DNA of 6,151 nucleotides, from positions 1 to 6,151 of the forward strand of contig JAITPL010000069.1 in the NCBI GenBank assembly GCA_031289445.1, in the 5' to 3' direction. Source of the DNA: Tannerella sp. (GTDB taxonomy: Bacteria; Bacteroidota; Bacteroidia; Bacteroidales; Tannerellaceae). The translations under genes and the position numbers were made by a program. Position 1 is the stretch's first letter. Each line of letters starts with the position of its first letter. The notes under the pieces were generated by a model. It was not told the DNA's origin. It worked only from the letters and a program-made list of their open reading frames with translations, and ran no database searches. Positions 1-5,764 of this stretch are shown here, one piece after another.

Positions 1-122
1 GAGCGTGCTATCAACCTGCCGGTGAGCGCTAACAGACCGCCTCCCGCCGCCGTTCTACCTGCAATCTTGAGAAACTTCCTCCTCGCTATCGGACTGTTCT
101 TATTCTCTTCTTTTACCAACAT
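1..122 (-). CDS. N-terminus of a Tat-exported protein (partial, runs off the left edge)
   Basis: About 40 codons are visible, read leftwards from an ATG at 122. The peptide begins MLVKEENKNSPIARRKFLKI and continues into a Gly/Ala/Leu-rich hydrophobic stretch, then TGRLIAR. ARRKFLK is a good match to the twin-arginine signal consensus (S/T-R-R-x-F-L-K), so the protein is probably exported folded, usually with a cofactor. It lies 26 bp downstream of the beta-propeller gene on the same strand, so the two are likely co-transcribed. The leader resembles that of its neighbour (RKFLK..G/RKKFLQ..G followed by GG.LL), as if the two were built on the same export plan. The mature domain lies outside the window. 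An iron-sulfur or other redox protein would fit a Tat substrate, but that is inference only. Confidence 0.7.
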   Translation of the reverse strand, partial: MLVKEENKNSPIARRKFLKIAGRTAAGGGLLALTGRLIAR

Positions 123-148
123 CTAATATAATAGTTTTTTAAAGATTT

Positions 149-1177
149 CTAACTTCTAACTTCCCTCAATTCGCATCTGCTTACTCCGCAAACCGAGCAC
201 GCTGTTTTGGCGATTGGCGATTTATCATACTGATATATAGATATTTGATTATGTCCGGCGACCAGCATTTTGTCGCCGTCAACTTTCACCTCATACGCCT
301 GATGACCGCCGCCAAGAGTGTGATTATCAATCAGTACGCTACGAAACTCGCCGTCGCGTCCGTAGCATGAGATGCGAGGCAAACCCTTTTCGGAAGTGAT
401 TATTTCGCCTGTCGAAGTCTTTGTCAGATGAACCGGATTGCAGCAGCCGCAGAATCGTCCGCCCTGCATCCCGGCCTTGCCGAAAGAGCCGAGATATTCG
501 CCGTCGAGCGTGTAACTTTCAATAAGATGGCGGCCTGAATTGGAGCAGTATATCACCTCGTCGATGCACGTGATGCCAAAAGTGTAGCTCGGTATTACGA
601 ATTTGTTCGGGCTGTTGATGAATTTCACAAACTGCCCCTCATTAGTATATTTGCAGATATTTTTGTTCGCCGCATCGGTAACGAAAACGCCCCCTGCCGT
701 TACCGTGAACGAGCAATAATCGGAGTTGTCGCTGCACGCCATCCACTCGCGCACCAAGCCGCCCGCTTCATCGTAAACCTCTATGCGCGTGGGAAATAAC
801 AGATAAATGAGATTGGCGTCTGCGGATATGTCGCGCAGATTGCTACCTGCGGCAAAGTTGTTCGTCAGCGTGCCGTTGCGGTCATAGATGGATACGCTGT
901 TGGCCGTCGCCACTACAAGCCGTTCGTCAAGGAGTTCGAAGGCCTCGATTGCGTCGTGCACCTTGAACGAAGACACTAATTTATAGGGCGATACATAGTC
1001 CTTACCTGCGCCTGTGCCTGCGCCTGTCGTAAGCGAGTTCTCGGCGCTTGCGGGTAGCATCCCCTTCGGAATGACGAACATCTTGCGCAAAAAAATGCCC
1101 GATACGCTAAGCAAACTGCCGCCCGCCACTAAGGACCCGAGCAGTTGAAGAAACTTTTTTCGATTTATCTTATCCAT
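149..1177 (-). CDS. Exported NHL-like beta-propeller protein with CGCC and C-terminal Cys cluster
   Basis: 342 aa starting at ATG 1177. The frame stays open upstream only to a TTG at 1222 that sits inside the candidate promoter, so MDKINRKKFLQ is the better start. Residues about 6-30 are a signal or anchor: RKK, then a hydrophobic Gly/Leu/Ser core. The motif is RKKFLQ, lacking the strict twin arginine, so Tat or Sec export cannot be decided. From about residue 60 the sequence shows repeated strand patterns such as SVSIYDRNGTL, RIEVYDEAGGLV, ICKYTNEGQFV, ESYTLDGEYLGSFG, ISCYGRDGEF and ISIYQYDKS, each ending in a D/N-G turn, as in NHL/six-bladed propellers. Cys243, 245 and 246 (FCGCCNPVHL) and a following SEKGLPR segment resemble a group of propeller proteins I recall next to polyferredoxin-type genes. 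The C-terminus has C-x2-C-x4-C (327, 330, 335). These cysteines suggest metal or redox binding. The substrate and function are unknown. It is the first gene of a leftward operon with the Tat protein. Confidence 0.85.
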   Translation of the reverse strand: MDKINRKKFLQLLGSLVAGGSLLSVSGIFLRKMFVIPKGMLPASAENSLTTGAGTGAGKDYVSPYKLVSSFKVHDAIEAFELLDERLVVATANSVSIYDRNGTLTNNFAAGSNLRDISADANLIYLLFPTRIEVYDEAGGLVREWMACSDNSDYCSFTVTAGGVFVTDAANKNICKYTNEGQFVKFINSPNKFVIPSYTFGITCIDEVIYCSNSGRHLIESYTLDGEYLGSFGKAGMQGGRFCGCCNPVHLTKTSTGEIITSEKGLPRISCYGRDGEFRSVLIDNHTLGGGHQAYEVKVDGDKMLVAGHNQISIYQYDKSPIAKTACSVCGVSRCELREVRS

Positions 1178-1219
1178 ATTAAACAACGCTTTATAAGTTA
1201 TACTCCTGAATACGGATTG

Positions 1220-1227
1220 CAAAAGTA
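1220..1227 (-). promoter_or_regulatory. Candidate -7 promoter element for the leftward operon
   Basis: Read on the minus strand the bases are TACTTTTG, matching the Bacteroidetes primary sigma factor -7 consensus TAnnTTTG. A start site about 7 nt downstream would leave a leader of about 35 nt before ATG 1177. No good -33 TTTG is present at the expected 19-21 nt spacing; that position falls in the first copy of the 22-bp tandem repeat. The call rests on the -7 match and position only. Confidence 0.45.
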
Positions 1228-1242
1228 ATAAATTTTCATCAC

Positions 1243-1286
1243 TTTAGCCGTTAAATTGAAAAAATTTAGCCGTTAAGTTGAAAAAA
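1243..1286. repeat. 22-bp tandem direct repeat, two copies, in the divergent promoter region
   Basis: Copy 1 spans 1243-1264 and copy 2 spans 1265-1286, directly abutting. Each reads TTTAGCCGTTAA, then R, then TTGAAAAAA, with the only difference at 1255 (A) versus 1277 (G): 21 of 22 identical. The run after them (1287-1320) has a vaguely similar make-up (CGGTAAAAA, TTGAAAAAA, AGCCG), possibly a decayed third copy. The repeat lies between the two divergent -7 elements: it ends 34 bp before the rplM element and begins 15 bp beyond the leftward one. The 22-bp period is close to two helical turns, so a DNA-binding protein could occupy both copies on one face. A replication-slippage duplication is the simpler alternative. 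Confidence 0.85.
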
Positions 1287-1320
1287 GTCGGTAAAAATTT
1301 TTTTTTTGAAAAAAAAGCCG

Positions 1321-1328
1321 TATCTTTG
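1321..1328 (+). promoter_or_regulatory. -7 promoter element of the rplM-rpsI-rpsB-tsf operon
   Basis: TATCTTTG is an exact match to the Bacteroidetes TAnnTTTG -7 element and is followed by CA, as is common. The usual -33 TTTG position (about 1297-1302) falls in a T10 tract (1298-1307) that ends in TTTG at 1305-1308, closer than the normal spacing. An A8 run (1309-1316) fills the spacer. Transcription would start near 1335, giving a leader of about 95 nt before rplM. No other match to this element was found between the genes of the operon. Confidence 0.75.
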
Positions 1329-1357
1329 CACGCCGTTTTGAAGAGATTTTCATCAAC

Positions 1358-1411
1358 ATGCCCGTAGTGAGAAGCCCCAAGAGACGACGCAAATATTTAA
1401 TAATTAACTAA
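1358..1411 (+). other. Possible 17-codon basic leader peptide ORF in the rplM 5' leader
   Basis: An ATG at 1358 opens a short frame encoding MPVVRSPKRRRKYLIIN and stopping with TAA at 1409-1411, 17 nt before the rplM start codon. It lies entirely inside the predicted leader transcript and its RSPKRRRKY segment is strongly basic. It could be a translated leader that influences rplM initiation, or simply chance, since a 17-codon frame is not statistically notable. Nothing in the sequence proves translation. Confidence 0.25.
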
Positions 1412-1428
1412 TTAAAAACAAATAAGCA

Positions 1429-1884
1429 GTGGATACTTTAAGTTACAAGACCATTTCGGCTAACAAGGCAACTGTGGAAAAAGAGTGGGTTGTGGTTGAC
1501 GCCACCGACCAGCATCTCGGACGTATGAGTTCGAAAGTAGCGAAACTGTTGCGCGGCAAATACAAGCCCAGCTTCACTCCGCACGTTGATTGTGGTGATA
1601 ATGTGATAATTATCAACGCCGAGAAAGCCGTATTGACGGGACAAAAGTGGGACGGACGCATATATCACACGTATTCGGGTTACCCCGGAGGACAGAAAGA
1701 TATTACGCCGGCACAGTTACAGGCGAAAGGCGAAGACCGTCTTTTTCGCAAGGTAGTGAAGGGCATGTTGCCCAAAAACAAGTTGGGAGCCAAGCTACTT
1801 GGCAACCTCCATGTCTATGCAGGTAGCGTGCACAAGCACGAGGCACAGCAACCTAAAACATTAGATATCAATTCACTTAAATAA
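1429..1884 (+). CDS. rplM: 50S ribosomal protein L13
   Basis: 151 aa, full length for the Bacteroidales protein. L13 (uL13) is an early-assembling large-subunit protein that binds 23S rRNA. Diagnostic segments are [10 protein letters not shown] at the N-terminus, [20 protein letters not shown] (19-38), [18 protein letters not shown] (40-57), SGYPGGQ (83-89), and the family signature [20 protein letters not shown] (111-130) followed by [13 protein letters not shown]. The start is GTG at 1429: the frame has no nearby ATG and the N-terminus from this codon matches the known Bacteroidales form. First gene of the translation operon, with rpsI only 5 bp downstream, the usual L13-S9 pair. The GTG start may lower or tune initiation. 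Confidence 0.98.
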   Translation: MDTLSYKTISANKATVEKEWVVVDATDQHLGRMSSKVAKLLRGKYKPSFTPHVDCGDNVIIINAEKAVLTGQKWDGRIYHTYSGYPGGQKDITPAQLQAKGEDRLFRKVVKGMLPKNKLGAKLLGNLHVYAGSVHKHEAQQPKTLDINSLK

Positions 1885-1889
1885 TTATT

Positions 1890-2276
1890 ATGGAAGTTGT
1901 AAATGCAGTTGGACGACGTAAGGCAGCAGTAGCTCGCGTTTACGTCAAGGAAGGTAGCGGCAAGATTATCATTAACGACCGCGAGCTGGAGAACTATTTC
2001 CCCTCGTCAATCCTTCAATATGTCGTCAAACAGCCGCTGACCACGCTGAACGTGGCAGAAAAGTATGACGTCAAGATCAACCTCGACGGCGGAGGCTTCA
2101 AAGGCCAGGCCGAAGCAGCGCGTCTCGGTATTACCCGCGCCCTGATCGAGATCAACCCCGAATCGAAACCGGCGTTGAAAGCAGAAGGATTCGTCACCCG
2201 CGACCCGCGCGCTGTTGAGCGCAAAAAGCCGGGCAGACCGAAAGCACGTAAGAGATTCCAGTTCAGTAAACGTTAA
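1890..2276 (+). CDS. rpsI: 30S ribosomal protein S9
   Basis: 128 aa, the normal S9 (uS9) length. S9 sits in the head of the small subunit and its C-terminal tail reaches the P-site tRNA. Visible hallmarks are [20 protein letters not shown] near the N-terminus, the glycine-rich [23 protein letters not shown] core, [20 protein letters not shown], and the basic tail ending RKRFQFSKR with the invariant Lys-Arg terminus. It starts 5 bp after the rplM stop, which indicates co-transcription and probably coupled translation. A 138-bp gap separates it from rpsB. Confidence 0.98.
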   Translation: MEVVNAVGRRKAAVARVYVKEGSGKIIINDRELENYFPSSILQYVVKQPLTTLNVAEKYDVKINLDGGGFKGQAEAARLGITRALIEINPESKPALKAEGFVTRDPRAVERKKPGRPKARKRFQFSKR

Positions 2277-2287
2277 TCTCGCACATG

Positions 2288-2356
2288 CCCGCTTGAGTTT
2301 AGTATCTAAATTATCGGGATTTTTCCTGCATGACACGAATGTCGGGAAACTACCCG
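2288..2356 (+). promoter_or_regulatory. Candidate structured RNA leader upstream of rpsB (rpsI-rpsB gap)
   Basis: The 138-nt gap (2277-2414) is unusually long for this operon, and the track and sequence show no gene in it. It contains a stem 2296-2302/2306-2312 (AGTTTAG-TAT-CTAAATT, one G-T pair), closable by CCCG 2288-2291 with CGGG 2315-2318. Next come GACA-CGAA-TGTC (2332-2343) and CGGG 2343-2346 with CCCG 2353-2356 around a 6-nt loop. CCCGCTTGA/CCCGCTGA and TCGGGA each occur twice, so CCCG/CGGG can pair in alternative ways. S2 is known in E. coli to repress its own rpsB-tsf mRNA; whether this leader does the same is inference. No TAnnTTTG promoter is visible, and 2357-2414 is A-rich and unstructured. 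Confidence 0.4.
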
Positions 2357-2414
2357 CTGATTGGTGATTCACAAATTCACAAAAAGAATGTAAACAAATT
2401 AAATTAACAAACAA

Positions 2415-3260
2415 ATGTCAAGAGTAAGTTTTGATCAATTATTGGAAGCAGGCTCGCACTTCGGCCATCTGAAGAGCAAGTGGAATCCTGCAATGGCTCC
2501 GTACATTTTTATGGAGCGCAATGGTATTCATATCATTGACCTTTACAAGACGGCCGCTAAAATCGACGAGGCAGCCGAGGCGATGAAGAACATCGTCAAA
2601 ATGGGACGCAAAATCCTGTTCGTAGCTACCAAAAAGCAAGCCAAACAGATAGTCGCAGACTTGGCCCTGTCAGTCAATATGCCTTATGTTATCGAGCGCT
2701 GGCCGGGTGGCATGTTAACCAATTTTCCCACTATCCGCAAGGCAGTGAAGAAAATGTCAACCATCGACAAGATGGCTACCGACGGCACTTTCGACAATCT
2801 CTCGAAGCGCGAGAAATTGCAAATCACCCGTCAGCGTGCCAAGCTGGAGAAGAATCTCGGCTCGATAGCCGACCTCGGCCGCTTGCCCGCAGCCCTTTTC
2901 ATCGTCGATGTACTGAAAGAGCATATCGCCGTGCGCGAGGCTAACCGTCTGGGTATCCCTGTTTTCGGCATGGTTGATACCAATTCCGACCCTTCCAAAA
3001 TCGACTTCGTCATCCCCGCTAACGACGATGCAACCAAGTCGGTCGAGTTGATACTCGGCGCACTCTGCGCCGCCATCAAGGAAGGCCTGCAAGAAGCCAA
3101 GTTTGAGCGTTCCAACAAGGACGACAGCGAGGAAGAAGTAGCGCCCAGACGCGAACGCAAAAGCCGCGCCAAGAGAACGGAAACGACCGACAATGCAGAA
3201 GCGCCCGCCGCTGAAGCACGTGTGGCCGAAGCAGTCAAGTCAGAAGTAACAGCAGAATAA
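2415..3260 (+). CDS. rpsB: 30S ribosomal protein S2
   Basis: 281 aa. S2 (uS2) binds late on the solvent side of the small subunit between head and body. Family landmarks are LLEAGSHFGHLKSKWNPAMA (9-28), YIFMERNGIHIIDLYKT (30-46), LFVATKKQA (68-76), RWPGGMLTNF (95-104), LGRLPAALFIVDV (154-166), and IPVFGMVDTNSDPSKIDFVI (181-200). The conserved fold ends near residue 227; residues 228-281 form a highly charged tail, first acidic and then RRERKSRAKR, then Ala/Glu-rich, probably disordered and longer than in E. coli S2. The ATG at 2415 follows an A-rich region with no Shine-Dalgarno. It is followed by tsf after 23 bp, the classic rpsB-tsf pair. Confidence 0.98.
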   Translation: MSRVSFDQLLEAGSHFGHLKSKWNPAMAPYIFMERNGIHIIDLYKTAAKIDEAAEAMKNIVKMGRKILFVATKKQAKQIVADLALSVNMPYVIERWPGGMLTNFPTIRKAVKKMSTIDKMATDGTFDNLSKREKLQITRQRAKLEKNLGSIADLGRLPAALFIVDVLKEHIAVREANRLGIPVFGMVDTNSDPSKIDFVIPANDDATKSVELILGALCAAIKEGLQEAKFERSNKDDSEEEVAPRRERKSRAKRTETTDNAEAPAAEARVAEAVKSEVTAE

Positions 3261-3283
3261 AACAATCAATTTTTTAAATTATT

Positions 3284-4111
3284 ATGGCAGTAACATTAGC
3301 AGATATAACCCACTTGCGCAAGATGAGCGGAGCGGGAATGATGGATTGCAAAAATGCTCTCGAAGAATCAGACAGCGATTACGACAAAGCAATGGAGATA
3401 ATCCGCAAAAAAGGTCAGGCAGTAGCAGCAAAGCGCTCCGACCGCGAAGCGTCCGAAGGATGCGTGCTGGCAACCGAAAGCGGTGAGTTCGCCGCCATCG
3501 TAGCCGCCAAGTGCGAAACGGATTTCGTAGCCAAAAACGGTGATTTCATAGCAATGACGCAGAAAATCCTCGATACGGCTATCGCAAACAAACCCGCCGA
3601 CAAGGACACGCTCGCAGCATTAACGGCTGTCGATGGCGGACGTACGGTAGCAGAGCTTATCACCGACCGCATCGGCGTTACCGGTGAAAAAATGGAACTC
3701 GGTTTCTATGAGTTCGTTACCGGCGCTGCAACTATCTCTTACATCCATCCGGGTAACAAACTTGCTACTATCGTCGCTTTCAACAAGCCGGTAGAACGTC
3801 AGGTAGCCCGCGACGTGGCAATGCAGGTAGCGGCAATGAATCCTATTGCAGTGCTTCCTTCCGAAGTATCGCAAAGCGTTATCGACACCGAGAAGGAGAT
3901 AGCACGCGACAAGGCTCGCCAGGCCGGCAAGCCCGAGACTATCCTCGAACGTATTGCCGAGGGCGCGATCCAAAAGTACTACAAGGATAACACCCTCTTG
4001 CAGCAAGAATTTGTCAAGGATGCAAAACTGACAATCGACCAGTATCTTAAACAACAAGATAAAGAGTTGACGGTAACCGCCTTCAAGCGCGTTACTCTCA
4101 ACGTAGAATGA
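3284..4111 (+). CDS. tsf: Translation elongation factor Ts (EF-Ts)
   Basis: 275 aa. EF-Ts is the guanine-nucleotide exchange factor that releases GDP from EF-Tu. The N-terminal UBA-like domain (about 1-50) shows ITHLRKMSGAGMMDCKNALE with the characteristic M-x-CK-AL pattern, then the linker and the core with ETDFVAKN (78-85), where the conserved TDFVA segment inserts against EF-Tu. Further landmarks are SYIHPGNKLATIV (152-164), MQVAAMNPIAV (180-190) and NTLLQQEFVKD (236-246). Most EF-Ts have GG(R/K) at the HPGNKL site, so this variant is slightly divergent. The protein is one of the shorter Bacteroidetes versions. It is the last gene of the operon, with the terminator 19 bp after its stop. 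Confidence 0.97.
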   Translation: MAVTLADITHLRKMSGAGMMDCKNALEESDSDYDKAMEIIRKKGQAVAAKRSDREASEGCVLATESGEFAAIVAAKCETDFVAKNGDFIAMTQKILDTAIANKPADKDTLAALTAVDGGRTVAELITDRIGVTGEKMELGFYEFVTGAATISYIHPGNKLATIVAFNKPVERQVARDVAMQVAAMNPIAVLPSEVSQSVIDTEKEIARDKARQAGKPETILERIAEGAIQKYYKDNTLLQQEFVKDAKLTIDQYLKQQDKELTVTAFKRVTLNVE

Positions 4112-4130
4112 CTACTTTCCTTTTTTTTTT

Positions 4131-4175
4131 GCGGGTCGTCTCTGATTTTATCATCGGGCGACCCGCTATTTTTTC
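4131..4175 (+). terminator. Rho-independent terminator of the rplM-tsf operon
   Basis: A perfect 8-bp stem GCGGGTCG (4131-4138) / CGACCCGC (4159-4166) encloses a 20-nt loop that itself can form a small hairpin TGAT-TTT-ATCA (4143-4153). The stem is followed by TATTTTTTC. A T-run (4117-4130 is nearly all T) just before the stem would supply a U-tract for the opposite strand too, so the element could work in both directions, though no gene converges here. Confidence 0.9.
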
Positions 4176-4198
4176 TTACCGTATTAATATCATAAATT

Positions 4199-5110
4199 AT
4201 GCAAAAGTTATTTTTACTTTTATCATTCGTCCTCTCTGCATTGCTGATTAATGCACAGGACTTGACCGTCGGCTCATACAATATCCGCTATGCCAACGAC
4301 GGCGACCGCAAGGCAGGCAACGGCTGGGAACGGCGCGGCCCTATCCTCGCACAACAGATACTGTTCAACGACTACGACATCATCGGCACGCAGGAAGTGC
4401 TGCATGTACAGTTGGAATCGCTGCTCGAACAGCTGCCGCAGTATGCCTATATCGGCGTAGGACGCGACGACGGCGCAACGAAAGGTGAATATGTACCTGT
4501 ATTCTACAAAAAAGAACGCTTCAAACTGCTTGATTCGGGCAATTTCTGGCTCTCAACCGAGACCGACCATCCCAACAAAGGCTGGGATGCAGCCTTGCCG
4601 CGTATCTGCACCTGGGCGCATCTCAAAGACCTGAAAAAGAAGCATACAATATGGTTTTTCAATATCCATTTCGACCATATCGGCGTTGAAGCACGCAAGA
4701 ACAGCGCTATCCTTATTCTACGGAAAATCAAGGAGATGTGCGGCAACGACGCCGTTATCCTGACAGGAGATTTCAATGTTGACCAGTCGAATGAGAGCTA
4801 CCTGCTGCTTGCCGGTTCGGGCGTCCTTTTCGATTCGTTCGAGAAAGCGCAAGTACGTTTTGCCAATCAGGGCACGTTCAACTCCTTCCGTAGCGACCTG
4901 ATGAGCAACAGCCGCATAGATCATATCTTCGTATCCAAGCAGTTGAAGGTTGACCGTTACGGCATCCTGACCGACTCCTACCGCACACCTAAAGACGAAA
5001 CCGCCTTACACTCCGGCGATTCTCCCCGCGAGATATTTCATACTCCCGCCGACATTCGCATGATATCCGACCACTTCCCCCTTAAAGTAACACTCTATTA
5101 CAGCAAATGA
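4199..5110 (+). CDS. Secreted endonuclease/exonuclease/phosphatase (EEP) family protein
   Basis: 303 aa. Residues 1-19 form a Sec signal peptide (MQKLFLLLSFVLSALLINA, probable cleavage before Q20), so the enzyme is exported to the periplasm or surface. The rest is a complete EEP (DNase I-like) domain with the metal and catalytic residues in order: N28 (GSYNIR), E66 (GTQEV), H157/D159/H160 (NIHFDH), D191/N193 (TGDFNVD), D241/H242 (RIDHIFV), and D291/H292 (SDHFP). All key residues are present, so it should be an active Mg-dependent phosphodiesterase or phosphatase. The fold is shared by nucleases, sphingomyelinases and inositol phosphatases, so the substrate cannot be told from sequence. It follows the tsf terminator; no clear TAnnTTTG promoter is seen in 4176-4198. 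Its TGA overlaps the ATG of the next gene (ATGA), implying translational coupling. Confidence 0.9.
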   Translation: MQKLFLLLSFVLSALLINAQDLTVGSYNIRYANDGDRKAGNGWERRGPILAQQILFNDYDIIGTQEVLHVQLESLLEQLPQYAYIGVGRDDGATKGEYVPVFYKKERFKLLDSGNFWLSTETDHPNKGWDAALPRICTWAHLKDLKKKHTIWFFNIHFDHIGVEARKNSAILILRKIKEMCGNDAVILTGDFNVDQSNESYLLLAGSGVLFDSFEKAQVRFANQGTFNSFRSDLMSNSRIDHIFVSKQLKVDRYGILTDSYRTPKDETALHSGDSPREIFHTPADIRMISDHFPLKVTLYYSK

Positions 5111-5742
5111 AACAGGTCGTTTTCAGTTTGATTTTAGGGTTGTTGTCGGGAGGATGCCGGACGAGCGATAATGATTTCGCGAAGAATGTCCGCGTGGCTG
5201 TAGAGCGACAAGTCAAGCTGTGTCCCGCGACGCAGTTGCAAGACCTGTATAAGAACTTTATGCAGGACAGGTTTGGGCCGGAACATCTGATTAGCGACCG
5301 GGAAGCCGCCAACCGCTACTTGCAGTCGGAGCTGGATTCTTATTCCGAGACTGAAAATGCGGAGCTATCCGATGTCGAGCTTATCGGATGGGAGGGTAAT
5401 TATGTGAGGGTCAACCTATCCGTCGTCAAGAAAAATCTCGTCCCGCGGGATGTTTATCTGGATGCTTTCATCCGCAGCGCTTCGAGTGCTAAAGCGCCCT
5501 CGCCGGAAGAATGGCAAAAGGAATGGGCTGCGATTGAAGCCATTATCCGCTCGATGAATCTATCGCTGCCCGACTATGAACAGGACAGGCAGAAGATTGA
5601 CGGGATACTCGAAAGCGGACACTTCGCCGTGCACCACAGCGAGCGCTTCAATAAAGCCTGTCATCCGCATTATCGCATAATCAGCAAAGAAATTTACGAG
5701 CAGCTGGTAGGGGCGTATCGCATACGCCCAACATTGCCCTAA
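5107..5742 (+). CDS. Putative lipoprotein of unknown function with a REP-encoded C-terminal tail
   Basis: 211 aa. The first 16 residues are hydrophobic and end in LSGGC, a relaxed lipobox with Cys17 as the likely lipidated residue, followed by a polar RTSDND segment as often seen in Bacteroidetes lipoproteins. I do not recognise a characterised family. Conserved-looking blocks are LQDLYKNFMQDRFGPEHLIS (44-63), a central strand region YVRVNLSVVKKNLV (99-112), PSPEEWQKEW (131-140), and a His-rich AVHHSERFNKACHPHYRIIS (174-193) that could bind a metal or form an active site. Its start codon overlaps the EEP stop by 4 bp, so the two products are probably made together. The last 12 residues LVGAYRIRPTLP are encoded by the REP palindrome at 5707-5729 and its flank, so the native C-terminus has probably been replaced or extended. 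Confidence 0.8.
   Translation: MKQVVFSLILGLLSGGCRTSDNDFAKNVRVAVERQVKLCPATQLQDLYKNFMQDRFGPEHLISDREAANRYLQSELDSYSETENAELSDVELIGWEGNYVRVNLSVVKKNLVPRDVYLDAFIRSASSAKAPSPEEWQKEWAAIEAIIRSMNLSLPDYEQDRQKIDGILESGHFAVHHSERFNKACHPHYRIISKEIYEQLVGAYRIRPTLP
5707..5729 (+). repeat. REP palindrome, copy 1 (inside the 3' end of the lipoprotein gene)
   Basis: GTAG (5707-5710) stands directly before a perfect 8-bp stem GGGCGTAT (5711-5718) / ATACGCCC (5722-5729) with loop CGC. A hairpin with a 5' GTAG or GGAG tetranucleotide is the known form of REP elements acted on by RAYT transposases. The copy is in the same orientation as, and 35 bp before, the RAYT start. With flanks (5706-5731) it matches copy 2 (6035-6060) at 25 of 26 bases; the one change is in the loop. 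Confidence 0.88.
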
Positions 5743-5764
5743 CATTTTTAATAAGTTATTTATA

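Noticed and set aside
1178..1222. N-terminal extension of the beta-propeller protein to a TTG codon at 1222
   Set aside because: The extension starts with TTG, overlaps the candidate -7 element and lacks signal-peptide character, while ATG 1177 gives a normal export leader.
1243..1286. CRISPR-like array
   Set aside because: There are only two copies, they abut without spacers, and no cas gene is present.
2007..2414. Minus-strand open frame of 135 codons opposite rpsI and the rpsI-rpsB gap
   Set aside because: It is antisense to the highly conserved S9 gene and its product resembles no protein; it is a by-product of codon bias.
2831..3265. Minus-strand open frame of 144 codons opposite rpsB
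   Set aside because: Ser/Ala/Leu-rich shadow of the S2 gene with no recognisable domain.
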